A stretch of DNA of 64,000 nt from Propionivibrio sp. (GCA_016705685.1 JADJLB010000010.1:588501-652500), one strand, 5' to 3'; numbered from the stretch's first letter, positions 35,886 to 46,007 are shown. Notes: generated from the sequence alone by a model not told the origin. Numbers and translations: made by a program.

Positions 35886-36041
35886 TTACTTCAGCTTGAT
35901 TTCCTTGTACGCCACGTGCTTGCGCACCTTGGGGTCGTACTTCTTGATCTCCATCTTTTCCGGCATCGTCTTCTTGTTCTTGGTCGTCGTATAGAAATGG
36001 CCGGTGCCAGCCGTCGACTCAAGTTTGATCTTCTCACGCAT
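35886..36041 (-). CDS. rpmG: 50S ribosomal protein L33
   Basis: A 51-residue basic protein, [20 protein letters not shown] at the start and [13 protein letters not shown] at the end, matching L33. It lacks the four-cysteine zinc motif (the zinc-independent form). It follows rpmB by 15 bases and is cotranscribed from the promoter at 36328-36357. Confidence 0.97.
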   Translation of the reverse strand: MREKIKLESTAGTGHFYTTTKNKKTMPEKMEIKKYDPKVRKHVAYKEIKLK

Positions 36042-36056
36042 CGCTCTGGTCCCCGC

Positions 36057-36289
36057 TCAGATCTCGCCGCGCGCGCGCAATTGCGCCAGCACCGCGTCGA
36101 TACCGTTCTTGTCAATGGTGCGCAAACCAGCGCTCGACACGCGCAGACGCACCCAGTTGTTTTCGCTTTCCACCCAGAACCGGCGGTAATGCAGATTCGG
36201 CAAAAGCGCCGCTTCGTGCGATTGTTGGCATGGGAAACATTGTTTCCGGCCATCGGGCCTTTGCCCGTCACTTGGCAGACACGCGCCAT
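36057..36289 (-). pseudogene. rpmB: 50S ribosomal protein L28, frameshifted in this sequence
   Basis: The N-terminal frame reads [20 protein letters not shown] and NRTKRRF, exactly L28. The rest ([19 protein letters not shown] and the end of the protein, QLRARGEI) continues in another frame. One T is missing in the short T-run after the RRF codons near 36210; restoring it gives a 77-residue L28 of normal length. A ribosomal protein gene next to an intact rpmG is unlikely to be truly broken, so a sequence error is the likely cause. Confidence 0.9.
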
Positions 36290-36327
36290 CTTGGTTGCTC
36301 CGATTGTTCTAGGGAAGAAGGTCGGCG

Positions 36328-36357
36328 ATTCTAGCTTAAAACAAGCACTTGCCTCAA
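36328..36357 (-). promoter_or_regulatory. Predicted sigma-70 promoter of rpmB-rpmG
   Basis: On the minus strand TTGAGG (36352-36357) and TAGAAT (36328-36333) are separated by 18 bases, about 40 bases before the rpmB start. Confidence 0.55.
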
Positions 36358-36387
36358 GCGATTTTTGATCCGCCGCTTGTGGCCGGA

Positions 36388-37065
36388 CTAGAGTAGGCCG
36401 CGTTCGGCAAACGACAGAGGCTGGTTTTGTCCGGCCACGATGAAATGGTCCAATACGCGCACGTCGACGAGAGCCAGTGCCTGCTTGAGTTCCCGGGTCA
36501 GCGTCTGGTCGGCGGCCGAAGGCTCGGCAACGCCAGAAGGATGGTTATGCGCAAACACCACGGTGGCCGCGTTATGCCACAGCGCCTTCTTAACCACTTC
36601 TCGCGGATAGACGCTGGTTTGCGTCAGCGTTCCGTGAAACAGTTCTTCGGCCGCGATCAGGCAGTTTTGTGCATCCAGCCACAGAGCGAGAAACACTTCA
36701 TGTGCCAGCCCGGCCAGGTGCAGGCGAAGATAATCGCGCACCGTACCCGGCGTTGAAAAGGCATTCCCTCGCTTCATTTCCTCGACCAGGGCACGGCGCG
36801 ACATTTCCAGAACGGCCTGTAACTGTGCAAATTTGGCCGGTCCCATGCCGGGGAATGCAGAAAATTCGTCCCGCGTCGCCGAAAACAATCGATTTAGGCT
36901 GCCGAAATGCTGAATCAACTGGCGCGCCAAATCGACCGCACTTTTCCCCTTCACGCCCACACGCAGGAAAATCGCCAACAATTCGGCGTCGGTCAGTGCC
37001 GCAGCGCCTTGCATCAGCAAGCGTTCGCGCGGACGTTCACTCTCCGGCCAGTCGGTAATTGCCAT
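36388..37065 (-). CDS. radC: RadC family protein (JAB/MPN domain)
   Basis: A 225-residue protein with an N-terminal helix-hairpin-helix-like part ([18 protein letters not shown]) and a C-terminal JAB1/MPN metal-binding domain with the [14 protein letters not shown] signature (His-x-His and Asp ligands). The family name reflects an old, doubtful link to DNA repair; the actual function is uncertain. ATG 37065 was chosen because the longer frame reads through the divergent coaBC gene. It shares a divergent promoter region with coaBC containing a perfect inverted repeat. Confidence 0.93.
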   Translation of the reverse strand: MAITDWPESERPRERLLMQGAAALTDAELLAIFLRVGVKGKSAVDLARQLIQHFGSLNRLFSATRDEFSAFPGMGPAKFAQLQAVLEMSRRALVEEMKRGNAFSTPGTVRDYLRLHLAGLAHEVFLALWLDAQNCLIAAEELFHGTLTQTSVYPREVVKKALWHNAATVVFAHNHPSGVAEPSAADQTLTRELKQALALVDVRVLDHFIVAGQNQPLSFAERGLL

Positions 37066-37076
37066 TTTGCAATCTC

Positions 37077-37106
37077 GGTTAGAATGTTTCGTCTGGCATT
37101 CTAACC
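37077..37106. promoter_or_regulatory. Perfect inverted repeat between radC and coaBC
   Basis: GGTTAGAATG (37077-37086) and CATTCTAACC (37097-37106) are exact reverse complements around a ten-base spacer. Each arm contains TAGAAT, a plausible -10 hexamer, one facing each gene. It may be a symmetric divergent promoter or an operator. Starts lie 12 bases (radC) and 20 bases (coaBC) away. Confidence 0.6.
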
Positions 37107-37125
37107 AAGCTATCGGATCATTCGC

Positions 37126-38316
37126 ATGGAATTGACGGGAAAACGCATTGCGCTTGGCATCACCGGCGGCATTGCCGCCTACAAATCCCCCGAGCTTGTT
37201 CGCCTGCTGATCAAGGAAGGCGCCACCGTCCAGGTGGTGATGACCGAGGCGGCGACCCGTTTCATCGCGCCGGTCACTTTCCAGGCGCTTTCCGGCAAAC
37301 CCGTGTTCAGCGACCAGTGGGATTCGCGCGTGGCCAACAACATGGCGCATATCGATCTGTCGCGTGATGCCGATGTGATACTGGTCGCGCCGGCTTCGGC
37401 CGATTTCCTGGCCAAGCTGGCCCATGGGCTGGCCGACGATCTGCTGAGCACGCTTGCGTTGGCACGCGACTGCCCGCTGCTGGTGGCGCCGGCGATGAAC
37501 CGCCAGATGTGGGAAAACGTGGCAACGCAACGCAATGTCGCGACGCTGGATGGCGACGGCATCGCCATTCTCGGCCCGGCCTGCGGCGATCAGGCCTGTG
37601 GCGAAATCGGCCTGGGCCGCATGATCGAACCGGAAGCGCTGGTCGCCGCACTGATCGCCTTCTTCCAGCCCAAGCGGCTCAGCGGCAAAAAAGTTCTGCT
37701 CACCGCCGGTCCAACCTTCGAAGCGATCGACCCGGTACGCGGCATCACCAATCTGTCGAGCGGGAAGATGGGCTTTGCCGTGGCGCGCGCGGCCCAGGAA
37801 GCCGGCGCCGAGGTCATCCTAATCAGCGGCCCGGCCAACCAGCCCACACCGCTTGGCGTGACGCGCATCGATGTCGTCAGCGGGCTCGAAATGCATTCCG
37901 CCGTCATGAAACATGCCGCAAGGCAGGACGTCTTCATCGGTATCGCTGCGGTCGCCGACTATCGTCCTAAGACGGTAGCAGAACACAAGATCAAGAAGGA
38001 CGGCCAGGGCGCCCCGGCAATTGAACTGGTTCAGAACCCGGACATTCTGGCCGATGTGGCGGCCTTGCCCGTGCCGCCATTGTGTGTTGGTTTCGCCGCC
38101 GAGAGCACAAATCTGGCTGAATACGCGGAAAGAAAGCGCAAGGCGAAAAAGGTGCCGCTGATCGTCGGTAACCTGATTCAAGACGGTTTCGGAGGCGACA
38201 ACAACACGCTGACCCTGTTCGACGACGGCGGTGCGACTCCGCTTCCCGCCGGCTCGAAAATCGAGTTGGCCAGAGCGCTCGTTGCGCATGTCGCCAAGCT
38301 GCTGGAGAGTCGTTGA
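37126..38316 (+). CDS. coaBC: Phosphopantothenoylcysteine decarboxylase/phosphopantothenate-cysteine ligase
   Basis: Bifunctional coenzyme A synthesis enzyme. The N-terminal CoaC flavoprotein domain (about residues 1-185) has [14 protein letters not shown], the catalytic-histidine region [13 protein letters not shown], and the PAMNRQMW and [13 protein letters not shown] motifs. The CoaB domain (about 187-396) has [19 protein letters not shown] and AAVADYRP with the conserved lysine region KIKKDGQG. Length of 396 residues is normal. The stop overlaps the next small gene (TGATG). Confidence 0.97.
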   Translation: MELTGKRIALGITGGIAAYKSPELVRLLIKEGATVQVVMTEAATRFIAPVTFQALSGKPVFSDQWDSRVANNMAHIDLSRDADVILVAPASADFLAKLAHGLADDLLSTLALARDCPLLVAPAMNRQMWENVATQRNVATLDGDGIAILGPACGDQACGEIGLGRMIEPEALVAALIAFFQPKRLSGKKVLLTAGPTFEAIDPVRGITNLSSGKMGFAVARAAQEAGAEVILISGPANQPTPLGVTRIDVVSGLEMHSAVMKHAARQDVFIGIAAVADYRPKTVAEHKIKKDGQGAPAIELVQNPDILADVAALPVPPLCVGFAAESTNLAEYAERKRKAKKVPLIVGNLIQDGFGGDNNTLTLFDDGGATPLPAGSKIELARALVAHVAKLLESR

Positions 38317-38534
38317 TGAACGCCGGGCCGAATGACACGGCAAACGACTTTGTTCGTGAAAAAACCCGCAGGATCGTCGGCCATGCGGCACTCAAGCGCG
38401 CCAGCCGGATGGTCGAGAACTGGCAGGTTGAAGAACAGGAAAAGCGCTGGCTTGCCAAATGCATCGTTGTCGGTCTGCTTATTGCCCTGGTCTTTGCCGT
38501 GTTGCTGGGCACCGCCCTGAAACTGCACCTCTGA
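38316..38534 (+). CDS. Small single-pass membrane protein of unknown function
   Basis: A 72-residue protein with a charged N-terminal half ([20 protein letters not shown]) and one C-terminal transmembrane helix ([19 protein letters not shown]), so it is probably tail-anchored in the inner membrane. The ATG shares a base with the coaBC stop, and dut follows 11 bases later, which favours real translation. No family is recognised. Confidence 0.65.
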   Translation: MNAGPNDTANDFVREKTRRIVGHAALKRASRMVENWQVEEQEKRWLAKCIVVGLLIALVFAVLLGTALKLHL

Positions 38535-38545
38535 CAGGAGACCCC

Positions 38546-38995
38546 ATGCATCGCATCGACGTACGCCTGCTCGACCCGCGTCTCAAGGACAACCCGCCGC
38601 ACTATGCCACGCCGGGTGCCGCCGGACTTGATTTGCGCGCCTGCATTGAAGCCCCGGTGAAAATACACCCCGGCGACACCATGCTGATTCCAACCGGCAT
38701 GGCCATTCATCTGGCCGATCCCGGCCTGGCGGCGATGATCCTGCCACGCTCCGGGCTGGGCCACAAGCACGGCATCGTGCTCGGCAACCTGGTGGGACTG
38801 ATCGATTCCGACTATCAGGGCGAAATCATGATTTCCACCTGGAATCGTGGCCATGAAAGCTTCACGCTCAATCCGCTCGACCGGCTGGCGCAACTCGTCA
38901 TTGTCCCTGTCATGCAGGTTGCATTTGACGTGGTTGACGAATTTACCGCCAGCTCCCGTGGTTCCGGGGGGTTCGGGAGCACCGGCAAGTGCTGA
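38546..38995 (+). CDS. dut: dUTP diphosphatase
   Basis: Hydrolyses dUTP to dUMP, keeping uracil out of DNA. It is 149 residues with the five trimeric dUTPase motifs visible in order: [40 protein letters not shown] and the C-terminal [11 protein letters not shown] phosphate-binding arm. ATG 38546 has an AGGAG site upstream. The coaBC-dut neighbourhood is common in proteobacteria. Confidence 0.98.
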   Translation: MHRIDVRLLDPRLKDNPPHYATPGAAGLDLRACIEAPVKIHPGDTMLIPTGMAIHLADPGLAAMILPRSGLGHKHGIVLGNLVGLIDSDYQGEIMISTWNRGHESFTLNPLDRLAQLVIVPVMQVAFDVVDEFTASSRGSGGFGSTGKC

Positions 38996-39051
38996 TCGCC
39001 CGGTCAACGAGGTAGCCGATTTCACCCCAGCCAGCGGGAAAGGATCGCGAC

Positions 39052-39465
39052 GTGGCCCACCAACAGACCATTGAGGCCAGCACAAATGGCCGAGGCACGA
39101 CGGAAATCACTGCCGAAGTCGCCCGGATCGTACGTGCATCGCACGTCGAAACCGGCTTGGTCAACATCTTTGTTCTGCATACCAGCTGTTCGGTGATCCT
39201 TACCGAAAACGCCGATCCGACGGTGCGTCGGGACCTTGAAACGCTGGCACGACGCTGGGCACCTGACGGCGACCCGGCCTATCGTCACGACAATGAAGGT
39301 GATGACGACATGGCCGCACACGGCCGAAACATTCTGGCGGGCAGCTCGATCACCGTGCCGGTTTGCAATGGCGACCTGAAACTCGGCACCTGGCAGGGCA
39401 TTTATCTGTGGGAACATCGGACCGTTTCGCACCGACGCCGAATCGTCGTTACGGTTGTCGGCTGA
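39052..39465 (+). CDS. YjbQ family protein (UPF0047)
   Basis: A 137-residue protein of the UPF0047/YjbQ family. Characteristic segments are FVLHTSCSVILTENADP, HDNEGDDDMAAHGRNIL and LGTWQGIYLWEHR, which hold conserved His, Asp and Glu residues. Members have been reported to show weak thiamine-phosphate synthase activity, but the main role is unknown. The start is GTG with AAAGGA about eight bases upstream. It lies downstream of dut and converges on pabBC. Confidence 0.9.
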   Translation: MAHQQTIEASTNGRGTTEITAEVARIVRASHVETGLVNIFVLHTSCSVILTENADPTVRRDLETLARRWAPDGDPAYRHDNEGDDDMAAHGRNILAGSSITVPVCNGDLKLGTWQGIYLWEHRTVSHRRRIVVTVVG

Positions 39466-39509
39466 CGATTTCGCCGAGTCCGGTTCGTCAATTTTCCCTA
39501 TGCGCCAAA

Positions 39510-41294
39510 TCAGGCCTGCAGCCTGACCGGAATCACCCCGCGCAGGCTGTTCGTCAGGTAGATCGCCGGAGCACCCAGCAAGTCCTCCTTGAAAAGGACA
39601 GCCTCGATCGCCCGTCCCGATTCCAGGAGCTGCCGTCGCATCACGCCGGGCAGCAATCCGCTGGACGTTGGCGGCGTCAGCCACACGCCGTCGCGCTCGA
39701 TGAAGACGTTACTGCGCGCTCCTTCGCACACTTCGCCACGCGTATTGAGAAAGACCGCATCGAAAAAATCGGGGCATCCTGCCAGACGGGCCAAGGCCCG
39801 ATCGTACATGCGGCGCGCACTGGTCTTATGCCCCAGCAGATAATTGCCAGGGTCCACACGTTCCTCGGCGAGCACGGCCAAAGCGGGCAGCGCGCAATCC
39901 TCAAGCACAGCCTGACTTATCTGGAATCGACCATCGTGGGCAAGCGTCAATCGTATCCGGCGGGGGCCGGTCGAATGCATTGACGCCTGTTCCGCCAGAC
40001 CGGCCGAAATGGCCGCGATATCACAGGCAAATCCGAGCACCTGCGCCGAAGCCTGAAGCCGCTCGAGATGCAATTCCAATCGCTGCAACACGCCACGCTC
40101 CAGGCACAGGGTTTCGATGAGACCGAAACCGGGATCGAAGCGCGTAAGAAAACGTGATTTCAGAAGGCATTCGGCATATTCGCTGGCCGGGCTGGAATCG
40201 ATGACGATACCGCTGCCAACGCCCAATGTTCCCTGTCCGTCGGGCGCGACTTCGAGCGTCCGGATAGCCACATTGAAGCGGCAATCGCCTCCCGGCGACA
40301 ACCAACCCAAAGCTCCGGTATACAGGCCGCGTGGGGCGACCTCAAGTTGGGCGATACGTTGCATGGCTCGAATTTTTGGCGCGCCGGTAATCGAGCCGCA
40401 GGGGAACAGCGCCCGGAACAAGTCGAAGAGTTTGACTCCGGGCAAGTCCGCCGATACGGTTGAGACGAGCTGCCATAGCGTCGGGTAGGCTTCAACGTCA
40501 CACAGCGACTCAACCTGCACCTTGCCGGGCTGCGCCAGCTTCCCCAGATCGTTACGCAACAGATCGACGATCATGATATTTTCGGCGCGTTCCTTTTCGG
40601 ACGCCAGCAAGGACGCCCGTAGCGCGGCATCTTCACCTGGTGAGATGCCGCGCTCGGCGGTACCCTTCATCGGACGCGTGACGACCCGGCTACCGACGCG
40701 TTCGAAAAACAATTCGGGCGAAAAGGAAAGCAGTGTTTCTTCCGGCGTGACGATGTACGCCCCATGTCGCACCGTCTGACGCGCCCGCAGTCGGGCATAA
40801 AGCGCCCATGGGTGCCCGTAGAGCCTGAAAGCGAGGGGAAAGGTAAGGTTGATCTGGTAACAATCGCCTGCGGCTATCCAGCGCCGGATCTGCTCGACCT
40901 TTGCTGCATGGGCCGCAGCGTCGAGGGCCGCTGAAAGGTGGGCCACGCCGGCAACCCGATCATGCTCTGGAATTTCGGCCAGACGCTCGCTGATAAATGC
41001 TTCGAGCGCTCCCGGATCGAGCCGCCGGGCCTGACCAAAAACCCAGGCGCGCAACATCGGGCGGCACGTCTGTGACAAAGGGACGGACGGTTCGAAACAT
41101 TCGCCAAGAGCATAATCGGCCGCCAGGGCAATCCATTCGCCCTGGTCTGCCGCTGCTTCCAGCACCGCAAATAGCGAAGCCAGATCGGGGCCGCGCGCGG
41201 CGTCGCCATCAAAGCTTACGGTACGCCGATACTGCGACAGCAGAATGGCATGGCCGCCATCGCAGTCAAAGAGCGCGAAACGCCCATCGCTCAT
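39510..41294 (-). CDS. pabB: Aminodeoxychorismate synthase component I fused to aminodeoxychorismate lyase
   Basis: A 594-residue fusion for p-aminobenzoate (folate) synthesis. The N-terminal PabB part (about residues 1-370) is a chorismate-binding enzyme with FSPELFFERVG, TRPMKGTAERG, MIVDLLRNDLGK and CGSITGAPKIRAM. The C-terminal part (about 385-594) is a PabC-like class IV aminotransferase fold with ETLCLERG, GHKTSARRMYDRAL, FLNTRGEVCEGARSN and GLLPGVMRRQLLE. One protein thus carries two successive reactions; a PabA glutaminase must come from elsewhere. ATG 41294 was chosen over a TTG two codons upstream. Confidence 0.95.
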   Translation of the reverse strand: MSDGRFALFDCDGGHAILLSQYRRTVSFDGDAARGPDLASLFAVLEAAADQGEWIALAADYALGECFEPSVPLSQTCRPMLRAWVFGQARRLDPGALEAFISERLAEIPEHDRVAGVAHLSAALDAAAHAAKVEQIRRWIAAGDCYQINLTFPLAFRLYGHPWALYARLRARQTVRHGAYIVTPEETLLSFSPELFFERVGSRVVTRPMKGTAERGISPGEDAALRASLLASEKERAENIMIVDLLRNDLGKLAQPGKVQVESLCDVEAYPTLWQLVSTVSADLPGVKLFDLFRALFPCGSITGAPKIRAMQRIAQLEVAPRGLYTGALGWLSPGGDCRFNVAIRTLEVAPDGQGTLGVGSGIVIDSSPASEYAECLLKSRFLTRFDPGFGLIETLCLERGVLQRLELHLERLQASAQVLGFACDIAAISAGLAEQASMHSTGPRRIRLTLAHDGRFQISQAVLEDCALPALAVLAEERVDPGNYLLGHKTSARRMYDRALARLAGCPDFFDAVFLNTRGEVCEGARSNVFIERDGVWLTPPTSSGLLPGVMRRQLLESGRAIEAVLFKEDLLGAPAIYLTNSLRGVIPVRLQA

Positions 41295-41355
41295 GTTCAA
41301 CGTTCAGTGTTGGAAGATGTGAGCGCAGGCAGATATTCCGAGCGCAGGGTGAAAT

Positions 41356-42900
41356 TCAACCGCCATTCTTCTTCTGCTTGGTTTCTTCATCGAGCAACTT
41401 GCGCAATTCGCGCAGACGCGCATCGACGGCAGACTGCTCGTAAAAATTACCATCGTTCGCCTGCTGGGCAAACTGCAATTGTTCGACCGCCTGTCCAAGC
41501 TGGCCCTGAAGGTAGTAATACTCGGCCTGCGCTCTGAGTTGCTGCAAGCGCTTGCCGAGGGCCGAATAGGTCTTGGCTTGCAAGCCGTACAGTTTGTAAT
41601 CGGTCAGGCTGAGCTGCAATTGCGACTCCAGAAATTGCAAGGCCAGATCGTATTGTCTGCCGGCATACAGCGACTCGGCATAACCATAGACCAGCGACTT
41701 GGCTTGCGGAAAGCGCAACAAGGCTTCGCGGTATATTGCCTGTGCGGCCGGCAAGTCGCCTGCGGCGGAGCGGATATCGGCGGCCAGGCCGGAAATGATC
41801 GGCGAGCTCACCTTGAGCGACTTGATGGCCTCCATTTCGCGTTGAGCGCCCAAGATGTCCTTGGCGCGCATCAAGGCAAAGGCCAGCCCATAACGGGCCG
41901 CCGCCTGCGATGCATACTTCTTGTCGCGCAATGCAATTTCAAATTCGCTCACCGCCTCTCGCGCCGTCCCCGTCTGCGCCCGGATCTTGGCGCGTACGAG
42001 ATAAAAATCGGGGCTGCTGACAACTTGGCGATAAGACGAGTTCTGCGCGCGATTCTGCATATCGGAGATCCGCTCCACCGTCAGCGGGTGCGTCCGCAAG
42101 TAGACCGGCGCATTGACCTCGGACACGTGACCCGCCTTTTGCATGCGCTCAAAAAAATCGCTCATGCTGCGTACGTCATAGCCCGCTTTTTCGAGCGTTT
42201 TATACCCGGCGCGATCCGCCTCGCGTTCAAAATCCCGGCTGAAGGAAAGCTGAGCTTGCACCATGCCGGCCTGCACCGAGGAAATGGTGGCCATCCCGAT
42301 ATCCGCATTGGAGCGTGCAGCGAGAATGCCGACCGCCATGGCAATCATGCTGGGAATCGTATTCTGCTTTTCCCTGGCAATCTGGCGTGCCAGATGATTT
42401 TGCGTGACGTGGCCAATTTCGTGGGCGACCACCCCGGCCAACTCCGACTCGGACTGCGCGGTCAGCAAGGTACCGGTGTTCACCCCGATAAAACCGCCGA
42501 ACATGGCGAAAGCGTTGACGCTGCTGTCGCGAATGGCAAAAAAATGATACTCCCCGATCGGATTTGCGCTGGACTCGGCCAGCCGCTGCCCCAGGCGATT
42601 GAGATAGTCGTTGATATCCGCGTCGTCAACATAGCTCGGCTCGCGCAGGCGAATCTCATTCATGATGCTCACGCCTATCCGGCGTTCAAGCTGTTGTGAA
42701 AATTCAGCCCGGGCCGACTCACCGAGATCGGGGAGATCGTCGGCCAACACAACTGAAGCGCTGGCCAAGAACATGGCCAGAGCCAGGCGCACAGCACCCC
42801 GGGCGGCGCAGCGGAGAAAATGGGTTACGCGCAGCAGCACAGTGATCGTCCATACCTTTCGAGACAGTGAACGCAATGATACCGGACTCGGCGACATCAT
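41356..42900 (-). CDS. bepA: M48 family periplasmic metalloprotease with TPR repeats (BepA-like)
   Basis: About 514 residues. A long basic N-region and hydrophobic segment ending FLASASVVLA form a signal peptide. The M48 protease domain has the zinc motif VAHEIGHVTQNH and the third ligand in FEREADRAGYKTLE. The C-terminal half is a series of TPR helices (for example ALLRFPQAKSLVYGYAESL). This layout matches BepA/YfgC, which helps assemble or degrade outer-membrane proteins. Its start is uncertain: ATG 42900 or 42897 is preferred over an upstream GTG. It precedes pabBC by 61 bases on the same strand. Confidence 0.92.
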   Translation of the reverse strand: MMSPSPVSLRSLSRKVWTITVLLRVTHFLRCAARGAVRLALAMFLASASVVLADDLPDLGESARAEFSQQLERRIGVSIMNEIRLREPSYVDDADINDYLNRLGQRLAESSANPIGEYHFFAIRDSSVNAFAMFGGFIGVNTGTLLTAQSESELAGVVAHEIGHVTQNHLARQIAREKQNTIPSMIAMAVGILAARSNADIGMATISSVQAGMVQAQLSFSRDFEREADRAGYKTLEKAGYDVRSMSDFFERMQKAGHVSEVNAPVYLRTHPLTVERISDMQNRAQNSSYRQVVSSPDFYLVRAKIRAQTGTAREAVSEFEIALRDKKYASQAAARYGLAFALMRAKDILGAQREMEAIKSLKVSSPIISGLAADIRSAAGDLPAAQAIYREALLRFPQAKSLVYGYAESLYAGRQYDLALQFLESQLQLSLTDYKLYGLQAKTYSALGKRLQQLRAQAEYYYLQGQLGQAVEQLQFAQQANDGNFYEQSAVDARLRELRKLLDEETKQKKNGG

Positions 42901-42944
42901 TTGGTTTCCAGATGTTTCAGGCACAGCGTGTCAGCGACCGCAGA

Positions 42945-42971
42945 CGAAAAAAAACCCGCCAGAGGCGGGTT
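42945..42971 (-). terminator. Intrinsic terminator after the cold-shock gene
   Basis: On the minus strand AACCCGCC and GGCGGGTT form an 8-bp stem with a three-base loop, followed by an eight-base T-run, about 20 bases after the cold-shock stop codon. Confidence 0.9.
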
Positions 42972-42990
42972 CCCTTAACGCAGCCGAAAA

Positions 42991-43194
42991 TCAGGCACGC
43001 CCAATATTCGATGCTTGCTTGCCCTTGGGGCCCTGCGTCACGTCGAAGGAAACTTTCTCGCCCTCTTTGAGGGTCTTGAATCCGCCCATGGTGATCGCGG
43101 AAAAATGCGCAAAAAGATCTTCGCTGCCATCATCCGGAGTAATGAAACCGAAACCCTTGGCGTCATTGAACCACTTAACTGTACCTGTTGCCAT
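42991..43194 (-). CDS. Cold-shock domain protein (CspA family)
   Basis: A 67-residue single cold-shock domain RNA/DNA chaperone. RNP1 is KGFGFI and RNP2 appears as DLFAHF, where most members have VFVHF. The ATG at 43194 was chosen ([17 protein letters not shown]). The predicted promoter at 43286-43315 would give an mRNA leader of about 85 bases, a length consistent with the structured leaders of cold-shock genes. Confidence 0.96.
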   Translation of the reverse strand: MATGTVKWFNDAKGFGFITPDDGSEDLFAHFSAITMGGFKTLKEGEKVSFDVTQGPKGKQASNIGRA

Positions 43195-43285
43195 ATTGCT
43201 ACTTCCTTGAAAAGAGACAAGATCCGGGCATCGCCCGACGTGCATGTTTGAAATTCAACTGGAGCCTGAACCAAAACATGGGGAC

Positions 43286-43315
43286 TTTTTACGCTAGTTG
43301 TGGTGGATGCGTCAA
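43286..43315 (-). promoter_or_regulatory. Predicted promoter of the cold-shock gene
   Basis: On the minus strand TTGACG (43310-43315) and TAAAAA (43286-43291) are 18 bases apart. The gene starts about 90 bases downstream. Confidence 0.5.
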
Positions 43316-43439
43316 GCATTTTTGAGCGAGAATGCCGCTTTGGTGCCCGAACGCAGCGCGATTTGTGCGTAAAAGGCGGAAAACGAGGCAGCACGCATGA
43401 AGGTTTTGCACAACTCGAAAGACTGGTTAGAATTGAATC

Positions 43440-43748
43440 ATGGCAAAACAGCATCAGGAAGGTTCCGTACTCGAGGCTAAACGCAGCAAGGTCGCCCCCC
43501 CGCCTCTTTATACAGTCTTGTTGCTCAACGACGATTTCACACCGATGGATTTCGTCGTTCATGTACTGCAGAGGTTTTTTTCCATGAACCGAGAACAAGC
43601 GATGCAAATCATGCTCAAAGTACATATCGAGGGGCGCGGCGTCTGTGGCGTGTATCCACGCGATGTCGCGGCAACGAAGGTCGAGCAGGTGGCAGTCTTC
43701 GCACGGGAAAACCAGCACCCCCTGGCGTGCGTGATGGAGGAAAACTGA
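43440..43748 (+). CDS. clpS: ClpS, adaptor of the ClpAP protease
   Basis: A 102-residue adaptor that delivers N-end-rule substrates to ClpA. The conserved core is present: [38 protein letters not shown] and a C-terminal [10 protein letters not shown]. The N-terminal extension is flexible. It is immediately followed by clpA without a gap. A TTGCAC/TAGAAT pair with 16-base spacing ends six bases before the ATG, which would give an almost leaderless mRNA; this is a weak prediction. Confidence 0.97.
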   Translation: MAKQHQEGSVLEAKRSKVAPPPLYTVLLLNDDFTPMDFVVHVLQRFFSMNREQAMQIMLKVHIEGRGVCGVYPRDVAATKVEQVAVFARENQHPLACVMEEN

Positions 43749-46007
43749 ATGATCGCGCAGGAACTTGAAGTCAGCTTGCACATGGCCTTTGTCGAGGCGC
43801 GACAAAAGCGTCATGAGTTCATCACGGTCGAGCATCTGCTGCTCGCACTGCTTGATAACGCGTCTGCGGCGGAGACTTTGCATGCCTGTGGCGGAAATAT
43901 CGAGCAACTGCGCAAGGATCTGACCAAGTTCATCGTCGAGCACACGCCGACGGTGGATGGCGAAGATGACATTGACACGCAACCGACGCTCGGTTTTCAA
44001 CGTGTCATCCAGCGCGCCATCCTGCATGTCCAGTCGTCCGGGAAGAAAGAGGTCAATGGCGCCAATGTGCTGGTTGCCATTTTTGGCGAAAAGGATTCGC
44101 ACGCGGCCTATTATCTGCAGAAGCAGGGAATCGCCCGGCTGGACGTTGTCAATTTCATTTCCCACGGTATCAGCAAGGTGCCGCAGGGCACTGTGCGCAG
44201 CGACCCTGATGTCGAAACCGAGGGAGAGGCCCAGCAGGCCTCCGGCCCGCTGGAAAGCTACACCAACAACCTCAACGCGCTGGCCCTGCAAGGGAAGATC
44301 GACCCGCTGATCGGGCGAGAAAAAGAGCTTGAGCGGGTAATCCAGACGCTATGTCGGCGCCGCAAGAACAACCCGTTGCTGGCCGGTGAAGCCGGCGTGG
44401 GCAAAACGGCCATTGCCGAGGGGCTGGCCCGTCGTATCGTCGAAAAAAACGTTCCGGAAATTCTCGAAAAAGCCAACGTCTATGCCCTGGACATGGGCGC
44501 GCTGTTGGCCGGCACGAAGTATCGCGGCGACTTCGAACAACGCTTGAAGGGTGTTCTGAAGCAACTGAGCGAAAAACCTCAGGCCATCCTCTTCATCGAC
44601 GAAATCCATACGCTGATCGGGGCCGGATCGGCTTCGGGCGGCACGCTGGATGCCTCGAACCTTCTCAAACCGGCGCTCTCGAACGGCCAGCTCAAATGTA
44701 TCGGCGCCACAACCTACACCGAGTACCGCGGCATCTTCGAAAAAGACCATGCCTTGTCGCGTCGCTTCCAGAAGATCGACGTTAACGAACCTTCCATTGC
44801 CGAAACCATCGAAATTCTCAAAGGCCTGAAAACCCGCTTCGAAACGCACCACGGCATCAAGTACTCGGCTGCAGCGCTGACCTCGGCCGTTGAGCTTTCG
44901 GTACGCTTCATCTCCGATCGCCACCTGCCCGACAAGGCTATCGATGTCATTGATGAGGCCGGTGCCGCGCAACGCATTCTTCCCAAGTCCCGACAGAAGA
45001 AACTGATCGGAAAACAGGATATCGAAGAAATCGTGGCCAAGATCGCCCGCATCCCCTCGACCCATGTCTCGTCCGACGATCGCAGTTCGCTGAAAAACCT
45101 CGACCGCGATCTCAAGGCTGTCGTTTTTGGACAAGAGGCCGCGATCGATGCGCTGACCCGGGCGATCAAGATGGCGCGTTCGGGCCTGGGCAATCCGACC
45201 AAGCCCATAGGCTGCTTCCTGTTTTCCGGACCCACGGGCGTCGGCAAGACCGAAGTGGCCAAACAGCTCGCCTACTGCCTCGGCAACGAGTTGTTGCGCT
45301 ACGACATGTCCGAGTACATGGAGCGCCACGCGGTTTCACGACTGATCGGCGCCCCTCCGGGTTACGTCGGATTCGAGCAGGGAGGACAACTGACCGAGGC
45401 GGTCACCAAGAAGCCCTATTGCGTTCTGCTGCTCGACGAGATCGAAAAAGCCCACCCCGACATCTACAACATCCTGCTGCAGGTGATGGACCACGGCACG
45501 CTCACGGACAACAACGGTCGCAAAGCCGATTTCCGCAATGCGGTCATCATCATGACCACCAATGCCGGCCAGGAATCGATCCAGAAGGCCAGCATGGGCT
45601 TTACCAAAGCCAAGACGGCGGGTGACGAGATGGTCGAAATCAAACGCCTGTTCACCCCCGAATTCCGCAACCGGCTCGACGCCACCATTTCCTTCAAGGC
45701 GCTTGACCATGACATCATCCTCCGTGTGGTCGACAAATTCCTTATCCAGCTTGAGGAACAATTGCACGAGAAAAAAGTGGAAGCCACGTTTACCGATGCG
45801 CTGAAGGAACATCTCGCCGCACATGGATTCGACCCGCTGATGGGCGCTCGCCCCATGGCGCGCCTGATTCAGGACACCATCCGCTCGGCGCTGGCCGACG
45901 AGTTGTTGTTCGGGCGTCTGGCCAGCGGTGGTCAGGTGACGGTTGATATCGACAACGACGACAAAGTAAAACTGGTTTTTGAAGAAGAGGCCGAAGCCGT
46001 CGTTTGA
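43749..46007 (+). CDS. clpA: ClpA, ATPase subunit of the ClpAP protease
   Basis: A 752-residue Hsp100 unfoldase. The N-domain (about residues 1-145) binds ClpS. The first AAA+ module has [13 protein letters not shown] and [11 protein letters not shown]. The second has [13 protein letters not shown] and [14 protein letters not shown]. The ClpP-binding loop and the C-terminal domain with [13 protein letters not shown] follow. Order and length are normal. It forms an operon with clpS; clpP is elsewhere. Confidence 0.98.
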   Translation: MIAQELEVSLHMAFVEARQKRHEFITVEHLLLALLDNASAAETLHACGGNIEQLRKDLTKFIVEHTPTVDGEDDIDTQPTLGFQRVIQRAILHVQSSGKKEVNGANVLVAIFGEKDSHAAYYLQKQGIARLDVVNFISHGISKVPQGTVRSDPDVETEGEAQQASGPLESYTNNLNALALQGKIDPLIGREKELERVIQTLCRRRKNNPLLAGEAGVGKTAIAEGLARRIVEKNVPEILEKANVYALDMGALLAGTKYRGDFEQRLKGVLKQLSEKPQAILFIDEIHTLIGAGSASGGTLDASNLLKPALSNGQLKCIGATTYTEYRGIFEKDHALSRRFQKIDVNEPSIAETIEILKGLKTRFETHHGIKYSAAALTSAVELSVRFISDRHLPDKAIDVIDEAGAAQRILPKSRQKKLIGKQDIEEIVAKIARIPSTHVSSDDRSSLKNLDRDLKAVVFGQEAAIDALTRAIKMARSGLGNPTKPIGCFLFSGPTGVGKTEVAKQLAYCLGNELLRYDMSEYMERHAVSRLIGAPPGYVGFEQGGQLTEAVTKKPYCVLLLDEIEKAHPDIYNILLQVMDHGTLTDNNGRKADFRNAVIIMTTNAGQESIQKASMGFTKAKTAGDEMVEIKRLFTPEFRNRLDATISFKALDHDIILRVVDKFLIQLEEQLHEKKVEATFTDALKEHLAAHGFDPLMGARPMARLIQDTIRSALADELLFGRLASGGQVTVDIDNDDKVKLVFEEEAEAVV

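Noticed and set aside
37066-37530. N-terminal extension of radC
   Set aside because: The extra 150 or so codons are antisense to coaBC and have no RadC similarity.
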